Notes: generated by a model from the letters alone, not told the origin. A DNA stretch of 64,000 bases from Betaproteobacteria bacterium (GCA_016705475.1 JADIYD010000007.1:62001-126000), one strand, 5' to 3'. Counted from the stretch's first letter, positions 29,115-39,186 are shown. Program-made: numbers and translations.

Positions 29115-31418
29115 TCAGCGTGTCAGATTGAGGTAAACCAGCGGCAGCTGTTCGGGCAGGCGTTCGATGCGGTCGAGCACCCGCCAGTTGTGGCCGAAGA
29201 TGTCGCCGACGTAGGCGTCCGCCTTGGGGTCGAGGCTCAGGCAGAAAGTGCGGATGCCTGCGGTCGACAGTTCCTCGACGGCCTTTTTCGTGTCGGCGAT
29301 CAAGTGCTGCGGGTCGGTCACGTCGATGTCGGCCGGCTCGCCGTCGGTCAGGACAAGCAGGATGCGTTTTTCCGTCCGGCGCGCCGCCAGCATCTGGCCG
29401 GCGTGGCGCATGGCGGCGCCCATGCGGGTCGACCAGCCGGCTTCGACGGCGGCCAGGCGGGCCTTGACCGGGTCGGCCCAGGGTTCGGAGAAGCCCTTGA
29501 TGTGGTGGTAACGCACTTCGTGCCGGGAGTTGGAGTGAAAACCGGCGATGGCGCAGGCGTCGCCGAGCTGATCGATGGCCCAGCCGAGCAGGGCGACTGC
29601 CTCGCGGGCGGTGTCGAGGATGCTCTGGCCGCTGCCCGGCAGCGTTGCGTTGAGCGACTGCGAGAGGTCGATCAGGAGGAGGACGCTGATGTCCCGACCG
29701 CTGGTGGTGTGGCTGATGTTGATGCGGGTTTCGGGCTGGTGGCCGCTCTTCAGGTCGACCAGGGCGCGCACGGCAACGTCGAGGTCGAGCTCGCTGCCTT
29801 CATCCTGATAGCGCAGGCGCAGGCGCACGCGGTCCTGCGGCTTGAGCAGGTCGAGCAGGCGCTTGAGCTGGCGGGCGAGGATGGCGTGTTTTTCCAGCAG
29901 GCGGTCGATGTCGCCTGGCGCAGCCGGGCGGGTGCAGAGCTTCAGACGGCCGTCCAGTCTGGCCGATAGTTCTGCGTGGCGAGATCCCACTCCGGGTAAT
30001 GGCGCGGTGGCAGGCCGGCCGGTTCGTCGTTCGCTTCCGCCGGTGGTGGTTCGAAGCTTTCCTCTTCGTCCCCGGCTTCGATGAAGGTCCACAGGTGGCG
30101 GTTGTCGTCGCGATAATCGACTTCGGTATCGGCGAAATGGACGTTGGGGTACTGGTCGCTGGGCTGCCGGGTGCGTGTCACGTAGCGCAACGCGAGGTCG
30201 GCGATGGCGCGTGTCGAGGCTTCGCCACCGGCCAGCAGTTGGCGGAAGAGTCCGGCAAATTCCTTGAGTGTGGCATCGGCATAGCCGTGCGCCGGGTCGA
30301 GGCAGGCGCGGGAGAGGCAGGTCAACCGGTGGCGCAGGCAATTCTCGCTGGCCGGGTCGCAGGCGTTTTCGGCGGGTGTCGGGTGGAGCGCGTGCAGCGT
30401 CGCGGCGAGGCCGGGAAAGCGGCGCAGCAGCAGGGCGTCGATGCGGGCGTCTTCGAGTGTTTCGACCGCCAGTCGCTGCATCGGGCTCCAGTTGTCGGCG
30501 ACCAGTGGCTGGCTCCAGCGGCGATGCCCGGCCAGATGGGCGAGCATGCAGCGGTAGCGGTCGATGCCGGAAACGCCGGCCTTGTCGTCCAGGGGCGTCG
30601 GGCAGGCGTATGCCGTCGGCGGCGAGATAGGGGTGCAGGCGCACTTCGCTAAATGCAGTCGAGTAGGGAACGAGCATGCTGTCGTCCTGCCACAGCGCGG
30701 CGAGGGTCAGTGTCAGGCGGCGCTCGATGTCGGCGAACAGCGTGCCGTCGCGCTCGCGCTGCAGGATGGCGCGGCTGTCTGCCGATGCCAGGGAAAATAG
30801 GCGCGCTGCTGGTCCGGGTGGTCGCCGTTCAGGCGGATGCCGTCGTCGATCCAGCGCTTGAGGCCGGCCAGCGAAACGACGCCGAGCAGACGCGGCGCCT
30901 GGCTAAGGGAATGCCGGGAGCGAAGGGCTGGGCTCGGTGAGATGGTGGCCGTGGATGGAGACGGCGGTGCGTGTTGCTAGGTCGAGCGTCAGATTCAGGT
31001 AGTGCTGCAGTGCTTCCGCCGTGCGCAGGCGCGCGGCGACGGCGCCCAGTGTTTGCAGCAGGGGCGTGACGGCCGGCCCGTTGGGGGATTTCTGCAGGCT
31101 GCGAATGGCCGCCATGACGGCGGGCAGTGTGGATGACTGGGCCAGACCGGTGGCTTCGAGCACCTTTGGCCAGTGTTCGAGAAAGGCCAGCAAGGGTTCG
31201 GCGCCCCGACCGAGCTTGCCGATGACGCGGGCGGCTTCGAGGAAGTCGGGCAGCGCTTCGCTCGCGACGCGTTGCTTGGCCGCTGCGTAGCATTCGTCGA
31301 AGACGTCGGCGACGGCCGCGAAGCCGCAGTCGAGCACGGACCAGGCGGCCTGCGACTCGGGGTTGGCCATCAGCCGCTGGCGGGCGTCGGCAACATTGCG
31401 AATGCCGGGAACGGCCAT
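29115..31418 (-). CDS. cbbO: CbbO, RuBisCO activase component with VWA domain (several indels)
   Basis: Assembled from three frames. The start is the ATG at 31418 (MAVPGIRNVADARQRLM), eight bases after the cbbQ stop. The N-terminal helical region (to about residue 300) and the conserved central segment YPEWDLATQNYRPDW are followed by a C-terminal von Willebrand A domain, VLLLIDLSQSLN (the MIDAS DxSxS) and VLTDGEPADIDV. Breaks: GGG at 30907-30909 (+1), AAAA at 30794-30797 (-1), GGGG at 30592-30595 (+1), and a compound change at about 29915-29945. The span gives 768 codons, the CbbO length. CbbO binds inhibited RuBisCO through the VWA domain and, driven by CbbQ, releases the bound sugar phosphate. 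Confidence 0.85.
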
Positions 31419-31425
31419 CGCCGAA

Positions 31426-32230
31426 TCAGCCGAAAACGGCCGTGATGGCGTGATCCAGCGTATCAATCACATCGGCATCGTCGGTGATCGGGCGCACCAT
31501 CGCCATCTTGCAGGCATCGACCGGCGTCACGCCGCGTCCGATCAGGGTGGCGGCGTAAACGATCAGCCGGGTTGATATCCCTTCGTCGAGGCCGTGCCCT
31601 TTCAGTCGCCGTCCGGCCTGCGCAACCTCGACCAATTTTGCCGCAATTTCACAGTCGACCGCAGCTTCCGAGGCCACGATCTGTGCTTCCAGTGTGTGGG
31701 GCGGGTAATCGAACTGGAAGGCCGTGAAGCGTTGCTTGGTCGATTGCTTGAGGTCTTTCATCAGGCTCTGGTAGCCCGGGTTGTAGGAAATGACGAGCTG
31801 GAAATCGGGATGGGCCTCGATCTGCTCGCCCTTCTTGTCGAGCGGCAGGGCGCGGCGGTGGTCGGTCAGCGGGTGGATGACGACCAGCGTATCCTGTCGG
31901 GCCTCGACGATTTCGTCGAGGTAGCAGATGGCTACCGATGCGCGCCGCCAGCGTCAGCGGGCCGTCCTGCCAGCGTGTGCCGTTGGCGTCGAGGAGGAAG
32001 CGGCCGACCAGATCGGCTGCCGTCATGTCCTCGTTGCAGGCGACCGTGATCAAGGGCTTGCCGAGTTTCCAAGCCACGTACTCGACGAAGCGCGACTTGC
32101 CGCAGCCAGTCGGCCCCTTGAGCATGACCGGCAGACGGGCGGCGTAGGCCGCTTCGTAGAGCGCAATCTCATTGCCTTGCGACTGGTAGAAGGGTTCGCG
32201 GCGAACCTTGTAGGCATCGGTGGAGGGCAT
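31426..32230 (-). CDS. cbbQ: CbbQ, AAA+ ATPase of the RuBisCO activase (one-base insertion)
   Basis: MoxR-type AAA+ protein. Walker A is GPTGCGKS (39-46), and NEDMTAADLVGRFLL is the conserved NorQ/CbbQ segment. An extra base in a GG pair (31930-31931) breaks the frame before Walker B; removing it gives SICYLDEIVEARQD, which contains Walker B (YLDE), and joins the C-terminal part (MKDLKQSTKQRF, sensor 2 region) for a 267-residue protein. CbbQ hexamers use ATP to remodel RuBisCO with the CbbO adaptor. It starts 26 bases downstream of a terminator after cbbM, so it is expressed below cbbM. Confidence 0.88.
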
Positions 32231-32255
32231 CGTGGATTCTCGCTGGAGACAAGGG

Positions 32256-32281
32256 AGAAAAAACCCCGCCGCAGCGGGGTT
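32256..32281 (-). terminator. Intra-operon terminator between cbbM and cbbQ
   Basis: On the minus strand AACCCCGC (32281-32274), a four-base loop and GCGGGGTT (32269-32262) form an 8-bp stem running into seven T residues. It begins 12 bases after the cbbM stop and ends about 26 bases before the cbbQ start, so some transcripts should stop after cbbM. Confidence 0.88.
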
Positions 32282-32292
32282 GGCCGGGGCGG

Positions 32293-33673
32293 TTACTTAT
32301 GCACGCCGAGCTTTTCACGCCAGCCCGGGTAGATCTGGTCGGCGTCCTTGGGGAAGGAGACGAAGGCGCGGGCAAATTCGTGATGCTCCTTGGCCCATTC
32401 GATCGGGTCGGCCTTGGCCTTCCAGCACTCATAGGCCTGACGCAGCGACTTGGCACCGGCCGCCGGGCTGTCGATGTGGCCGTAGGAGCCGCCACCGGCG
32501 GTGTTGATGACGTTGCCGTGGCCGAGGTTCTCGAAGAAGCCGGGCAGGCGCAGGGCGTTCATGCCGCCTGAGATGATCGGCGTCGTCGGCCTCATGCCAT
32601 ACCACTCCTGGTGGTAGGCCGGGCCGGTGTAGCTATCGCGCTCGATGATGTAGGCGATGGCGCGGTCGTCCTGGTCGCCTTCCATCTTGCCGTAGCCCAT
32701 GGTCCCGACGTGGATGCCGGAAGCGCCTTGCAGACGGCTCATCTTGCCCAGCACGTAGGCTGTGTAGCCGCGCTTGGCCGAGGGCGAGGTGACGGCGCCG
32801 TGGCCGGCGCGGTGGTAGTGCAGGTACTGGCCGGGGAACTGGCGGCGGGCAGTAGTCACCATGCCCGGGCCGCCGACGTAGCCGTCGACCAGGAAGGCGA
32901 CCTTGTCGGCATCCGGCCCGAAGGTTTCGAGGACGTATTCGCCACGGGCGACCATTTCATAGTGATCGTCGGCCGTGATGTTGGCCGAGAAGATCTTGGC
33001 TTCGCCGGTTTCATCCATGGCGCGCTTCATCGCGTCATAGACAAGCGGCATGACCTTCTTCATCGGGGCAAAAACCTGGTTGCCCTGCGGTTCATCGTTC
33101 TTGATGAAGTCGCCGCCGAGCCAAAACTGATAAGCGGCGTGGGCGAAGGGTTCGGGGCGCAGGCCGAGCTTGGGCTTGATGATGGTGCCGGCGATGTAGC
33201 CGCCATCCTTGATCGGACGGCCGAGGACGCGCCCACATGTCGGAGATGTCTTTCGACGGGCCATCGAAGAGCTGAATGGCGCGCGGCGGCATGTAGAAGT
33301 CGTAGATCTTGGCGTGCTCGATGTCGCCCATGCCCTGGTTGTTGCCGATGACGAGCGTCAGGAAGGAGACGATCATCATGCGGCCATCGGTGATGTTGCG
33401 ATCGAAGAGATCGATCGGGTAGGCGATGCGCATTTCCTCGGTCGCCTCGTCGATCAGATAGACCAGTGCATCGACGCCCTTGGTGAATTCGTCGGTGGTG
33501 CATACCTCGACGTTGGTGCCGGTGGAAGACTCGGCGGCGAAGTGCGCGGCTGCTTCGAGATAGCCGTAGCCGGCTTTCGGTTTCATCTTGTACGCCACCA
33601 GGATGTGGCGGCCACCGGCGATCAGGTCATCTTCCCTGAGGCTGAGGTCGGCATAGCGGTTTGACTGGTCCAT
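32293..33673 (-). CDS. cbbM: Form II RuBisCO large subunit (one-base insertion)
   Basis: MDQSNRYADLSLREDDLIAGG start at 33673, with AAGGAG upstream. An extra C in CCC (33232-33234) splits the gene; deleting it joins DISDMW to RVLGRPIKDGGY and yields 459 residues, the form II length. Numbering then matches the Rhodospirillum enzyme: Lys166 in GTIIKPKLGL and the carbamylated Lys191 in GGDFIKNDEP. The loop-6 and phosphate-binding regions (HYHRAGHGAV, HVGTMGYGKMEG, SGGMNALRLPGF) are intact. It carboxylates ribulose-1,5-bisphosphate; form II enzymes work best at high CO2 and low O2. No small subunit gene is needed. Confidence 0.95.
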
Positions 33674-33732
33674 CGTCTTGTCTCCTTGGTTATTCGTCAG
33701 GGCTGCTGCGATGGACTGAATATTAGGAATGG

Positions 33733-33749
33733 CTATTGATAAATAATAG
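33733..33749. promoter_or_regulatory. LysR-type (CbbR) operator candidate upstream of cbbM
   Basis: CTATT and AATAG are inverted arms with seven bases between, 60 bases from the cbbM start codon, in an otherwise AT-rich stretch (ATTGATAAATAATAG). It includes a T-N11-A half-site pair. CbbR sites usually lie near -60, so position fits. Evidence is pattern only. Confidence 0.45.
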
Positions 33750-33804
33750 TCACGTGTTTTTATTGGACACTTAAACCATTGCTGAATTATTGGCCTCGCC
33801 CTGG

Positions 33805-33838
33805 TATTTCGATTTTGGGCAAAAACCGTTGACCGAGG
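33805..33838 (+). repeat. GGTTGACCG dispersed repeat, copy 3
   Basis: ATTTCGATTTTGGGC, five A, CCGTTGACCGAGG. The first 14 bases and the 3' core match copy 1, but the T-run is replaced by A residues. It sits between cbbM and the J-domain gene. Confidence 0.7.
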
Positions 33839-33926
33839 CAGATGCAGGGAAAGCGGGCGGACAGGCGGAGTGGCGTAAAATGGTGGGCTGACCAAGGCAA
33901 GAAGCTGCCTGACCAAACAAAGGACT

Positions 33927-34205
33927 ATGAAAGACTATTACGGATTGCTCGGCGTCTCGCCCGATGTGACCACCGAGCTGATCAAGACGGCCTACCGCAA
34001 GAAGGCGGCGCAGTTTCACCCTGACCGCAACCCGGCGCCCGATGCGGCGACCAAGTTCCGCGAGGTGCAGGAGGCATACGAAGTGCTGGCCGATGTCGAT
34101 CGCCGCAAGGTGTATGACGAGACCCGCCGTTCCAGTCTGATCGATGACCCTCTGGCGGTAGCGCGCGAAATCTGGTCCAACCATTTGGGAAAAATGCAGC
34201 AGTGA
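33927..34205 (+). CDS. Small J-domain protein
   Basis: 92 residues, nearly all a DnaJ domain: MKDYYGLLGVSPDVTTELIKTAYRKKAAQFHPDRNPAPDAATKFREVQEAYEVLAD, with the essential HPD at the loop between helices II and III. No G/F region, zinc module or client-binding domain follows. J domains stimulate the ATPase of an Hsp70; free ones often recruit DnaK to a specific partner. The next gene overlaps the stop (GTG inside the TGA context at 34202), and two further genes follow, suggesting a dedicated chaperone unit. The cluster is divergent from cbbM. Confidence 0.88.
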   Translation: MKDYYGLLGVSPDVTTELIKTAYRKKAAQFHPDRNPAPDAATKFREVQEAYEVLADVDRRKVYDETRRSSLIDDPLAVAREIWSNHLGKMQQ

Positions 34206-34758
34206 AAAAATCTTATTACTTTGCCGAACTGTCATCGTCCTACGACGCCGAAATCCAGGATCTGCTCAACGATTCGGAAGGCAAGTCGGCGCTCAAGGCC
34301 CGGCTCAGGAAAAGCGTCAGGAACTGAAGTCCATCCTGCCGATGATCGAATTTGCACCGGAGATGGTCGTGCCGGTTTTCTTCGACGCGTTTTCCTTCAC
34401 CAATCCGAAGGCGATGGTGGCGGTTGTTGATTGCGAACCGGATGACGACGATTTTCCGGGTTGGGACGAAGTTGCCCAGCTGCTCACGGTGGCCGATTGG
34501 GCGGCGCCCTACGTGACAGCCGTGCTGGCCGAGCGGGCTGGCGACGACTTCATGGTGACGGCGGCCAGCCTGGAGTTCATCCGCAAATTCGATACCAGCG
34601 CACCCGAGCCTGCAGCCAAGGACGATGAGGATGGCGAGGACGGCGACGAGCGCGGAAACGATAGCGATGGCCGCGACGATGATGATGGCGATCGCGACCT
34701 GGCCGAAGCCGGCGATGACTGGCTTGGCGAACAGGGCTTCGATTCGATCAAGTCCTGA
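34202..34758 (+). CDS. Unrecognised acidic protein, overlaps the J-domain gene (one-base deletion)
   Basis: Starts MKKSYYFAELSSSYDAEIQDLL at a GTG overlapping the J-domain stop. The frame breaks at CCC (34298-34300). With one C added it reads KAPAQEKRQELKSILPMIEFAPEMVVPVFFDAF and continues to 34758, 185 residues in all. The middle looks folded (PGWDEVAQLLTVADWAAPYVTAVLAER). The last 50 residues are mostly Asp, Glu and Gly and should be disordered. I do not recognise the family. The overlap with the J-domain gene suggests they are made together; an acidic tail may act as a partner or substrate tether. Confidence 0.6.
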
Positions 34759-34799
34759 TCAGGACCCGCAGAAGTACGAATTTTCAGATAAGGCATGAC

Positions 34800-35560
34800 A
34801 TGACGCATCCCGTTGTACTCAAGACTTCCCAGCTGATCCTGGCTGGCGACCTGCAGGGCGCCGAAAGGCCTTGGTCGAGATCGCCGACAACGAGGGCGAC
34901 TACGCCCTGGTCGAGGTGATGAACGATATCGCGCCGAAGGACCTGCTGGCCGTCATGCGCGGCTTCGATGGTTCGAAGCAGTCGATCGTCAACATGCTGG
35001 TCACCCCGGAGCAGTTCGCCCGGGCGGTCATCCTCGAGACGCGTTACCGCGACCAGACCCACGCCGCCCTGCACGGCATGATGAACGCCGTGCTCTATCG
35101 CGACGAGGACATGACCGCCGAGTACCTCGAGGCCATTGGCGAAATCGAGGGCGGCTACGAAGTGCTGGCCAACTATTTCGGCGAGCGCGACGACGAATTG
35201 CTGGCCTTTGCCATGTCCGGCGTATTCTCGGAAGATTTCGATGCCGAGCACGCCCATGAGTCGAAATCGATCTCGTGGCTCAACGAAAAGATCGAGGAGA
35301 TCGACGAAGCGCTGCACGAAGGCAATTCCATCGCGGGTTCGCGCCCCAAGGTGCCCCGTTCGCAGATCGCCGACCATGACTGGCAGGAGACTGCCTGGGT
35401 GCTGCGCTACGAACTGTCCGACATTTTCGAGCAGATCGTCATCACGCTGCGCGACCGCCTGCAGCACCGCGTCGAAATGCTGGAGGAAGGCGAAGCGGAA
35501 GACAGCAAGCCGAAATCCGCGCCGGCAGCGGCAATGGATGACGAGGAATCGGCGCTCTAA
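34800..35560 (+). CDS. Unrecognised helical protein of the J-domain cluster (one-base deletion)
   Basis: Starts MTHPVVLKTSQLILAGDLQGAE at 34800 with AAGG seven bases upstream. One A is missing from a run at 34864-34866; restoring it gives EKALVEIADNEGDYALVEVMNDIAP and an uninterrupted 253-residue protein. It is acidic, helical, with no membrane segments or cysteines, and ends in a Glu/Asp-rich tail (EEGEAEDSKPKSAP...DDEESAL). No known motif found. It lies 41 bases after the acidic protein and 12 bases before the next gene on the same strand. Confidence 0.6.
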
Positions 35561-35572
35561 ACATGGCTTCAG

Positions 35573-36809
35573 GTGAACAACTCAGTCGCGGTCGTCGATG
35601 ACCGCCCGTATTTCGAGAAAGCCGTCCGCTTCGGGCTGGCGCAAGGCATCCTGACGCGCGAAACCATGGCCCGCATCGAAGCCGATGCGCCCAAGGGCAT
35701 CGTCCAGATCGCCGACCATTTCGGCACCGCCTATCTGCGCACCGATCTGGAAAGCGCCGTGGCGCGCATGAGCAACTTGATCAGCCTGTATCTCGAAGAC
35801 TTCTCGAACGGCGACCTGCGAGCCGCCGCCATGTCCTTGCGTGACAACACGCTGCTCTCGCATTCGCGCGGTGGCTCGGAGATGCCAAGCGCCTGCACGC
35901 CATGCCCGGCGACACCAGCCTGCATGCACGCAGCGTCGATGCCCAGGGCCAGAAAATTTTCGTCAATGAGCGCAGCTTTGCCTTCCGCTCAGCGTCGCCG
36001 CTTACCGCACGCAGGTCGAGCAGTGCCAGGCCAACCAGATGCGCATCGATTTCGCCCGCTGGCTGGCACGGCAGCTGAACACCAAGCCGGGCGAGTGCGA
36101 GGACTACAGCGCCGAAGAGGTCATCCGCTCAGCCATGCTGCTGCTGTACGTTGGCGCCAAAACGCTGGAAATGCCGTCGAAGCGCGAGTTCGTCCAGTTG
36201 ATCGAGGCGCTGCGCAAGAAGACTTTCAAGCACAAACCTGCCACGCTCGACGCCTTCCTGCGTGACGCGCCGTCTGCCTTCCAGGAAATGACCCGGCAGG
36301 CCATGCAGGATTTCATCGACGATGCCCTGCCGCGCCTCAAGTCGCCGGAAAAGTCTGCCGACGAGATTCTTCATGCAGAAGCCCAGGGCGCCTTCTTCGT
36401 CCGTGATCTTCCCGAAGAAGACGTCGTCGCCTACGACCGGCTCGTCGCCAAGGAGTGGGTGCGCATCACCAAGGGCAATGCCGACGACCCCGATGTGCTG
36501 GCGACCATTTTCCTCAGCGTTGCCACCGGCCATCCGCCCAAGGCCGCCGCCCTGCTCAAGGAGGCAAAGAGCATCATCGCCGCCTTCCGCACCCGGGGTT
36601 TCGACAGCAAGGCGGTGCTCGCCTTCATCGACGAGCACGCCCCTTTCGAGCAGCGTGAAGACCTCAAGCTCATGTGGACACAGGATCTGCAGCCGGACGC
36701 CGAAATTCATCTCGCCGACAACGATCCGCAGATGCCGGATAGCCACATGGATAGGGCGTTGCAGTACTTCCGCCAGAACTGCGTGGCGAACTGGAAGGGC
36801 AGTCGCTAG
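35573..36809 (+). CDS. Unrecognised protein of the J-domain cluster (two one-base deletions)
   Basis: The only start in frame after the upstream stop is the GTG at 35573 (MNNSVAVVDDRPYFEKAVRFGLAQGILT). The N-terminal 120 residues are in one frame; after a GG pair (35876-35878) and again near 35985 the frame moves. Adding one base at each point gives GDAKRLHAMPGDTSLHARSVDAQGQKIFVNERSFAF and then AAYRTQVEQCQANQMRIDFARWL, for a 412-residue protein. The C-terminal two thirds are helical (residues DADEIL, FFVRDLPEEDVVAYDRL, PKAAALLKEAKSIIAAF). No membrane segments. No family recognised. Confidence 0.58.
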
Positions 36810-36814
36810 GAGCG

Positions 36815-36869
36815 TGCTGCGGTCAACCGGGTTTACTACGTGAAACGTAAAAAACGGCCAAAATGAAAC
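36815..36869 (-). repeat. GGTTGACCG dispersed repeat, copy 4, with an 18-base insertion
   Basis: Inverse orientation to copy 1: TGCTGCGGTCAACCGG, then 18 foreign bases (GTTTACTACGTGAAACGT), then six A, CGGCCAAAATGAAAC. The inserted piece is itself nearly palindromic (GTTTAC/GTGAAAC). Its position between the core and the spacer marks the natural joint of the repeat. Confidence 0.75.
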
Positions 36870-36947
36870 GGATTGGCATTGGCCCAAAAACCATTCAGGT
36901 CGCACTTGCCAACCGGCTGACCCACAAAATCCTTAGAATACGCAGCC

Positions 36948-37475
36948 ATGAAATCACCGCTTTCGCCGCTGTGCCGTTCCGTCTCGCTGGCCATCCTTGC
37001 CGGCTTGCTGCTGGGCGCCTGCACCTCCACGAAATCGTTGCGCTCCTACCAATCCGAATCTTTCTCCAGCGAAACGCCGTATCAGTACTACAGCAACCGG
37101 GACGCCGAAGGCGCCTGCGAAATTGGCAAGCGCGCCCTGCTCAGCCAGGGCTATCAGATCGATGACGAGAAGGCGCGCAGCATTCGCGGCGAGAAATTTT
37201 TCCGGCCGAGGCCCGACGAGGCAACCCGCCTGAGCATCACGCTGGTCTGCCTGCCGAGCAGCCTGGGGGCGGTCATCTACGCCAGCGCGCTCGAAACCCA
37301 GTTCGAAATGAAATCCAAGGGTAGCAATGCCGGGGTCAGCGTTTCCGCACTCGGCTCAGTCTCGCTGCCGTGGGCCATCGACAAGGACACCCTCGTCAAG
37401 GTCGGCGAAGAAACCGTGACGGCCCCCGACTTCTATCAGCGGCTTTTCGATCTGGTCAAATCGCTCGACAGCTAA
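36948..37475 (+). CDS. DUF2242 lipoprotein
   Basis: 175 residues. The signal peptide ends LLLGAC, a standard lipobox with Cys at residue 25. The body matches the DUF2242 family of betaproteobacterial lipoproteins (SYQSESFSSETPYQYYSNRDAEGACEIGKRALLSQGYQID, RPDEATRLSITLVCLP). Function is not known; a polar residue after the cysteine (Thr) suggests outer-membrane sorting. It ends eight bases from the convergent TRIC-like gene. Confidence 0.78.
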   Translation: MKSPLSPLCRSVSLAILAGLLLGACTSTKSLRSYQSESFSSETPYQYYSNRDAEGACEIGKRALLSQGYQIDDEKARSIRGEKFFRPRPDEATRLSITLVCLPSSLGAVIYASALETQFEMKSKGSNAGVSVSALGSVSLPWAIDKDTLVKVGEETVTAPDFYQRLFDLVKSLDS

Positions 37476-37482
37476 CGGGCAA

Positions 37483-38097
37483 TTATTTCCGCTCCGAATA
37501 CGTCGGCAGCGTGATGCGGTAAGTCATGGCCAGCAGACGGACGGTGAGAACGACGGCCATGCCGACCCAGGCGGCGATCACTGACGAAACGCCAACATAT
37601 TGCAGCCCGACCAGCGCCAGCGCGCCGGCCCCGGCGGCCGACGCATAGAGCTCACCGCGCACGAAAACGAGCGGCACTTCGTTGCACAGCACATCGCGCA
37701 GCACGCCACCGACTACCCCGGTAATGACGCCAAGCAGGCTGGCAACCAGCCACGGCGCCTGCCATTCCAGCGCCACCTGTGTGCCGGCGATGGTGAACAA
37801 GGCAAGGCCGATGGCATCGGGAATCAGGAACAACCGTGGCGCCAGCTTCAGGCCGCGCACGGCAAAGAAAATGAACAAGGTCGTTGCGAAGGCGACGAGC
37901 AGGTAAGTCTGGTCGCTGATCCAGAACACCGGCCGATCGAGCAGCACATCGCGCACCGTGCCACCACCCAGCGCCGTCGCGCTGCCGACCATGACGGCGC
38001 CGACCAGGTCCATGTTCTTGCGGCCGGCATCAAGCACGCCGGTCAGTGCACTGACGGCGACGGCGGCGAGGCCGATCCAGTAAAGCAGGTTTTCCAT
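37483..38097 (-). CDS. TRIC/UPF0126-family channel protein (YicG-like)
   Basis: 204 residues, seven predicted membrane helices in two repeated halves. Each half has the glycine-rich kink GGGTVRDVLLDRP and GGVLRDVLCNEVP (about residues 44-56 and 132-144), the signature of trimeric intracellular cation channels. In bacteria these are K+-permeable channels or, in related YicG, linked to glycine uptake. Alone on its strand, divergent from YihY across 158 bases. Confidence 0.9.
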   Translation of the reverse strand: MENLLYWIGLAAVAVSALTGVLDAGRKNMDLVGAVMVGSATALGGGTVRDVLLDRPVFWISDQTYLLVAFATTLFIFFAVRGLKLAPRLFLIPDAIGLALFTIAGTQVALEWQAPWLVASLLGVITGVVGGVLRDVLCNEVPLVFVRGELYASAAGAGALALVGLQYVGVSSVIAAWVGMAVVLTVRLLAMTYRITLPTYSERK

Positions 38098-38255
38098 GAT
38101 TGATTATTATGAGCCGGGAGCGCGAAGTGTAGCGGTTTGCGCCGGGCCGGGCATGGGCCTCCGGGGTCGAAAATTGTTACAGTCGGCGCCAGCTGCTCAG
38201 GTTATAACTGTCTGTCATCAGCCGGCGGCACTCTCCGCATTTTCCACTAGCGCCC

Positions 38256-39143
38256 ATGTCCCTCATCTCAAAAACCGATCAGCAACTGATCTTTCATCCC
38301 ATCAACTTCACCCTCGCCGTGCTGCGCAACTTCAGCAAAAACCAGGGATTGTTGCTGGCCGGCGCGGTGGCCTACTATGCGCTGCTCTCGCTGTTGCCGA
38401 TGATCATTCTGCTCGTCCTCGGCCTGTCGCACTGGGTCGATCAGGCCGAACTGCTTGCCACCCTGCAGCGATACCTCGAATGGCTGGTGCCCAGCCAGTC
38501 GGCCGCCGTTCTCACCGATGTCTCGGGCTTCATCGGCCACGGCGTGTCGATCGGCGTCGTCCTGCTCGGCACATTGGTGTTCTTCAGTTCGCTGACCTTC
38601 TCCATCCTGCAAAAAGCCATGGCGCAAATCTTTGCCCATCGCCACGCCACGGTGAAACGCCACGCCGTGGTCGCCGCGTTGCTGCCATACAGCTTGCTCC
38701 TGCTCGCCGGCGTCGCACTGTTTTGCATCACCGTGCTGTCGGTCACCATCCAGAGCCTGTCGCAGGAAAGCGTCATCCTTTTTGGCGCCGAATGGTCACT
38801 GCGCCGCCTCTCTGGCCCGGCCTTCTACGGCATGGGGTTGGCCGCTGAAGTCCTGATCCTGACCCTTTTCTACATCGTCCTGCCGGTCGGCCGCACGCGC
38901 ATCCGCCATGCCCTGCTTGGCGCGGTAGTCATCACAGCAATCTGGGAAATCATCCGCCACGTGCTGGTCTGGTACTTCGCCACCCTGTCCAGCGCCAGCG
39001 TCGTCTACGGCTCGCTGACCACCGCCGTCGTAGTCCTGTTCAGCATCGAACTGGCCGCGACTTTGCTGCTGCTCGGCGCACAGGTGATTTCGGAGTACGA
39101 ACAACTTGAAAGCCGGCTGGGCGATGCTGGTGCCACCAGCTGA
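38256..39143 (+). CDS. YihY/virulence-factor BrkB family inner-membrane protein
   Basis: 295 residues, six or seven helices. Family features: FSKNQGLLLAGAVAYYALLSLLPMIILLVLGL near the start and FYIVLPVGRTRIRHALLGAVVITAIWE later. The family is often called BrkB or ribonuclease BN by a historic mistake; it is a membrane protein of unknown role. A copy of the dispersed repeat follows eight bases after its stop. Confidence 0.88.
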   Translation: MSLISKTDQQLIFHPINFTLAVLRNFSKNQGLLLAGAVAYYALLSLLPMIILLVLGLSHWVDQAELLATLQRYLEWLVPSQSAAVLTDVSGFIGHGVSIGVVLLGTLVFFSSLTFSILQKAMAQIFAHRHATVKRHAVVAALLPYSLLLLAGVALFCITVLSVTIQSLSQESVILFGAEWSLRRLSGPAFYGMGLAAEVLILTLFYIVLPVGRTRIRHALLGAVVITAIWEIIRHVLVWYFATLSSASVVYGSLTTAVVVLFSIELAATLLLLGAQVISEYEQLESRLGDAGATS

Positions 39144-39150
39144 GTAGTTC

Positions 39151-39186
39151 CCACGGTCAACCGGAAAAAACGGCCAAAATTGAAAT
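39151..39186 (-). repeat. GGTTGACCG dispersed repeat, copy 5
   Basis: CCACGGTCAACCGG, six A, CGGCCAAAATTGAAAT, the reverse complement of copy 1 with two or three differences. It follows yihY and precedes the IS cluster. Confidence 0.85.
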
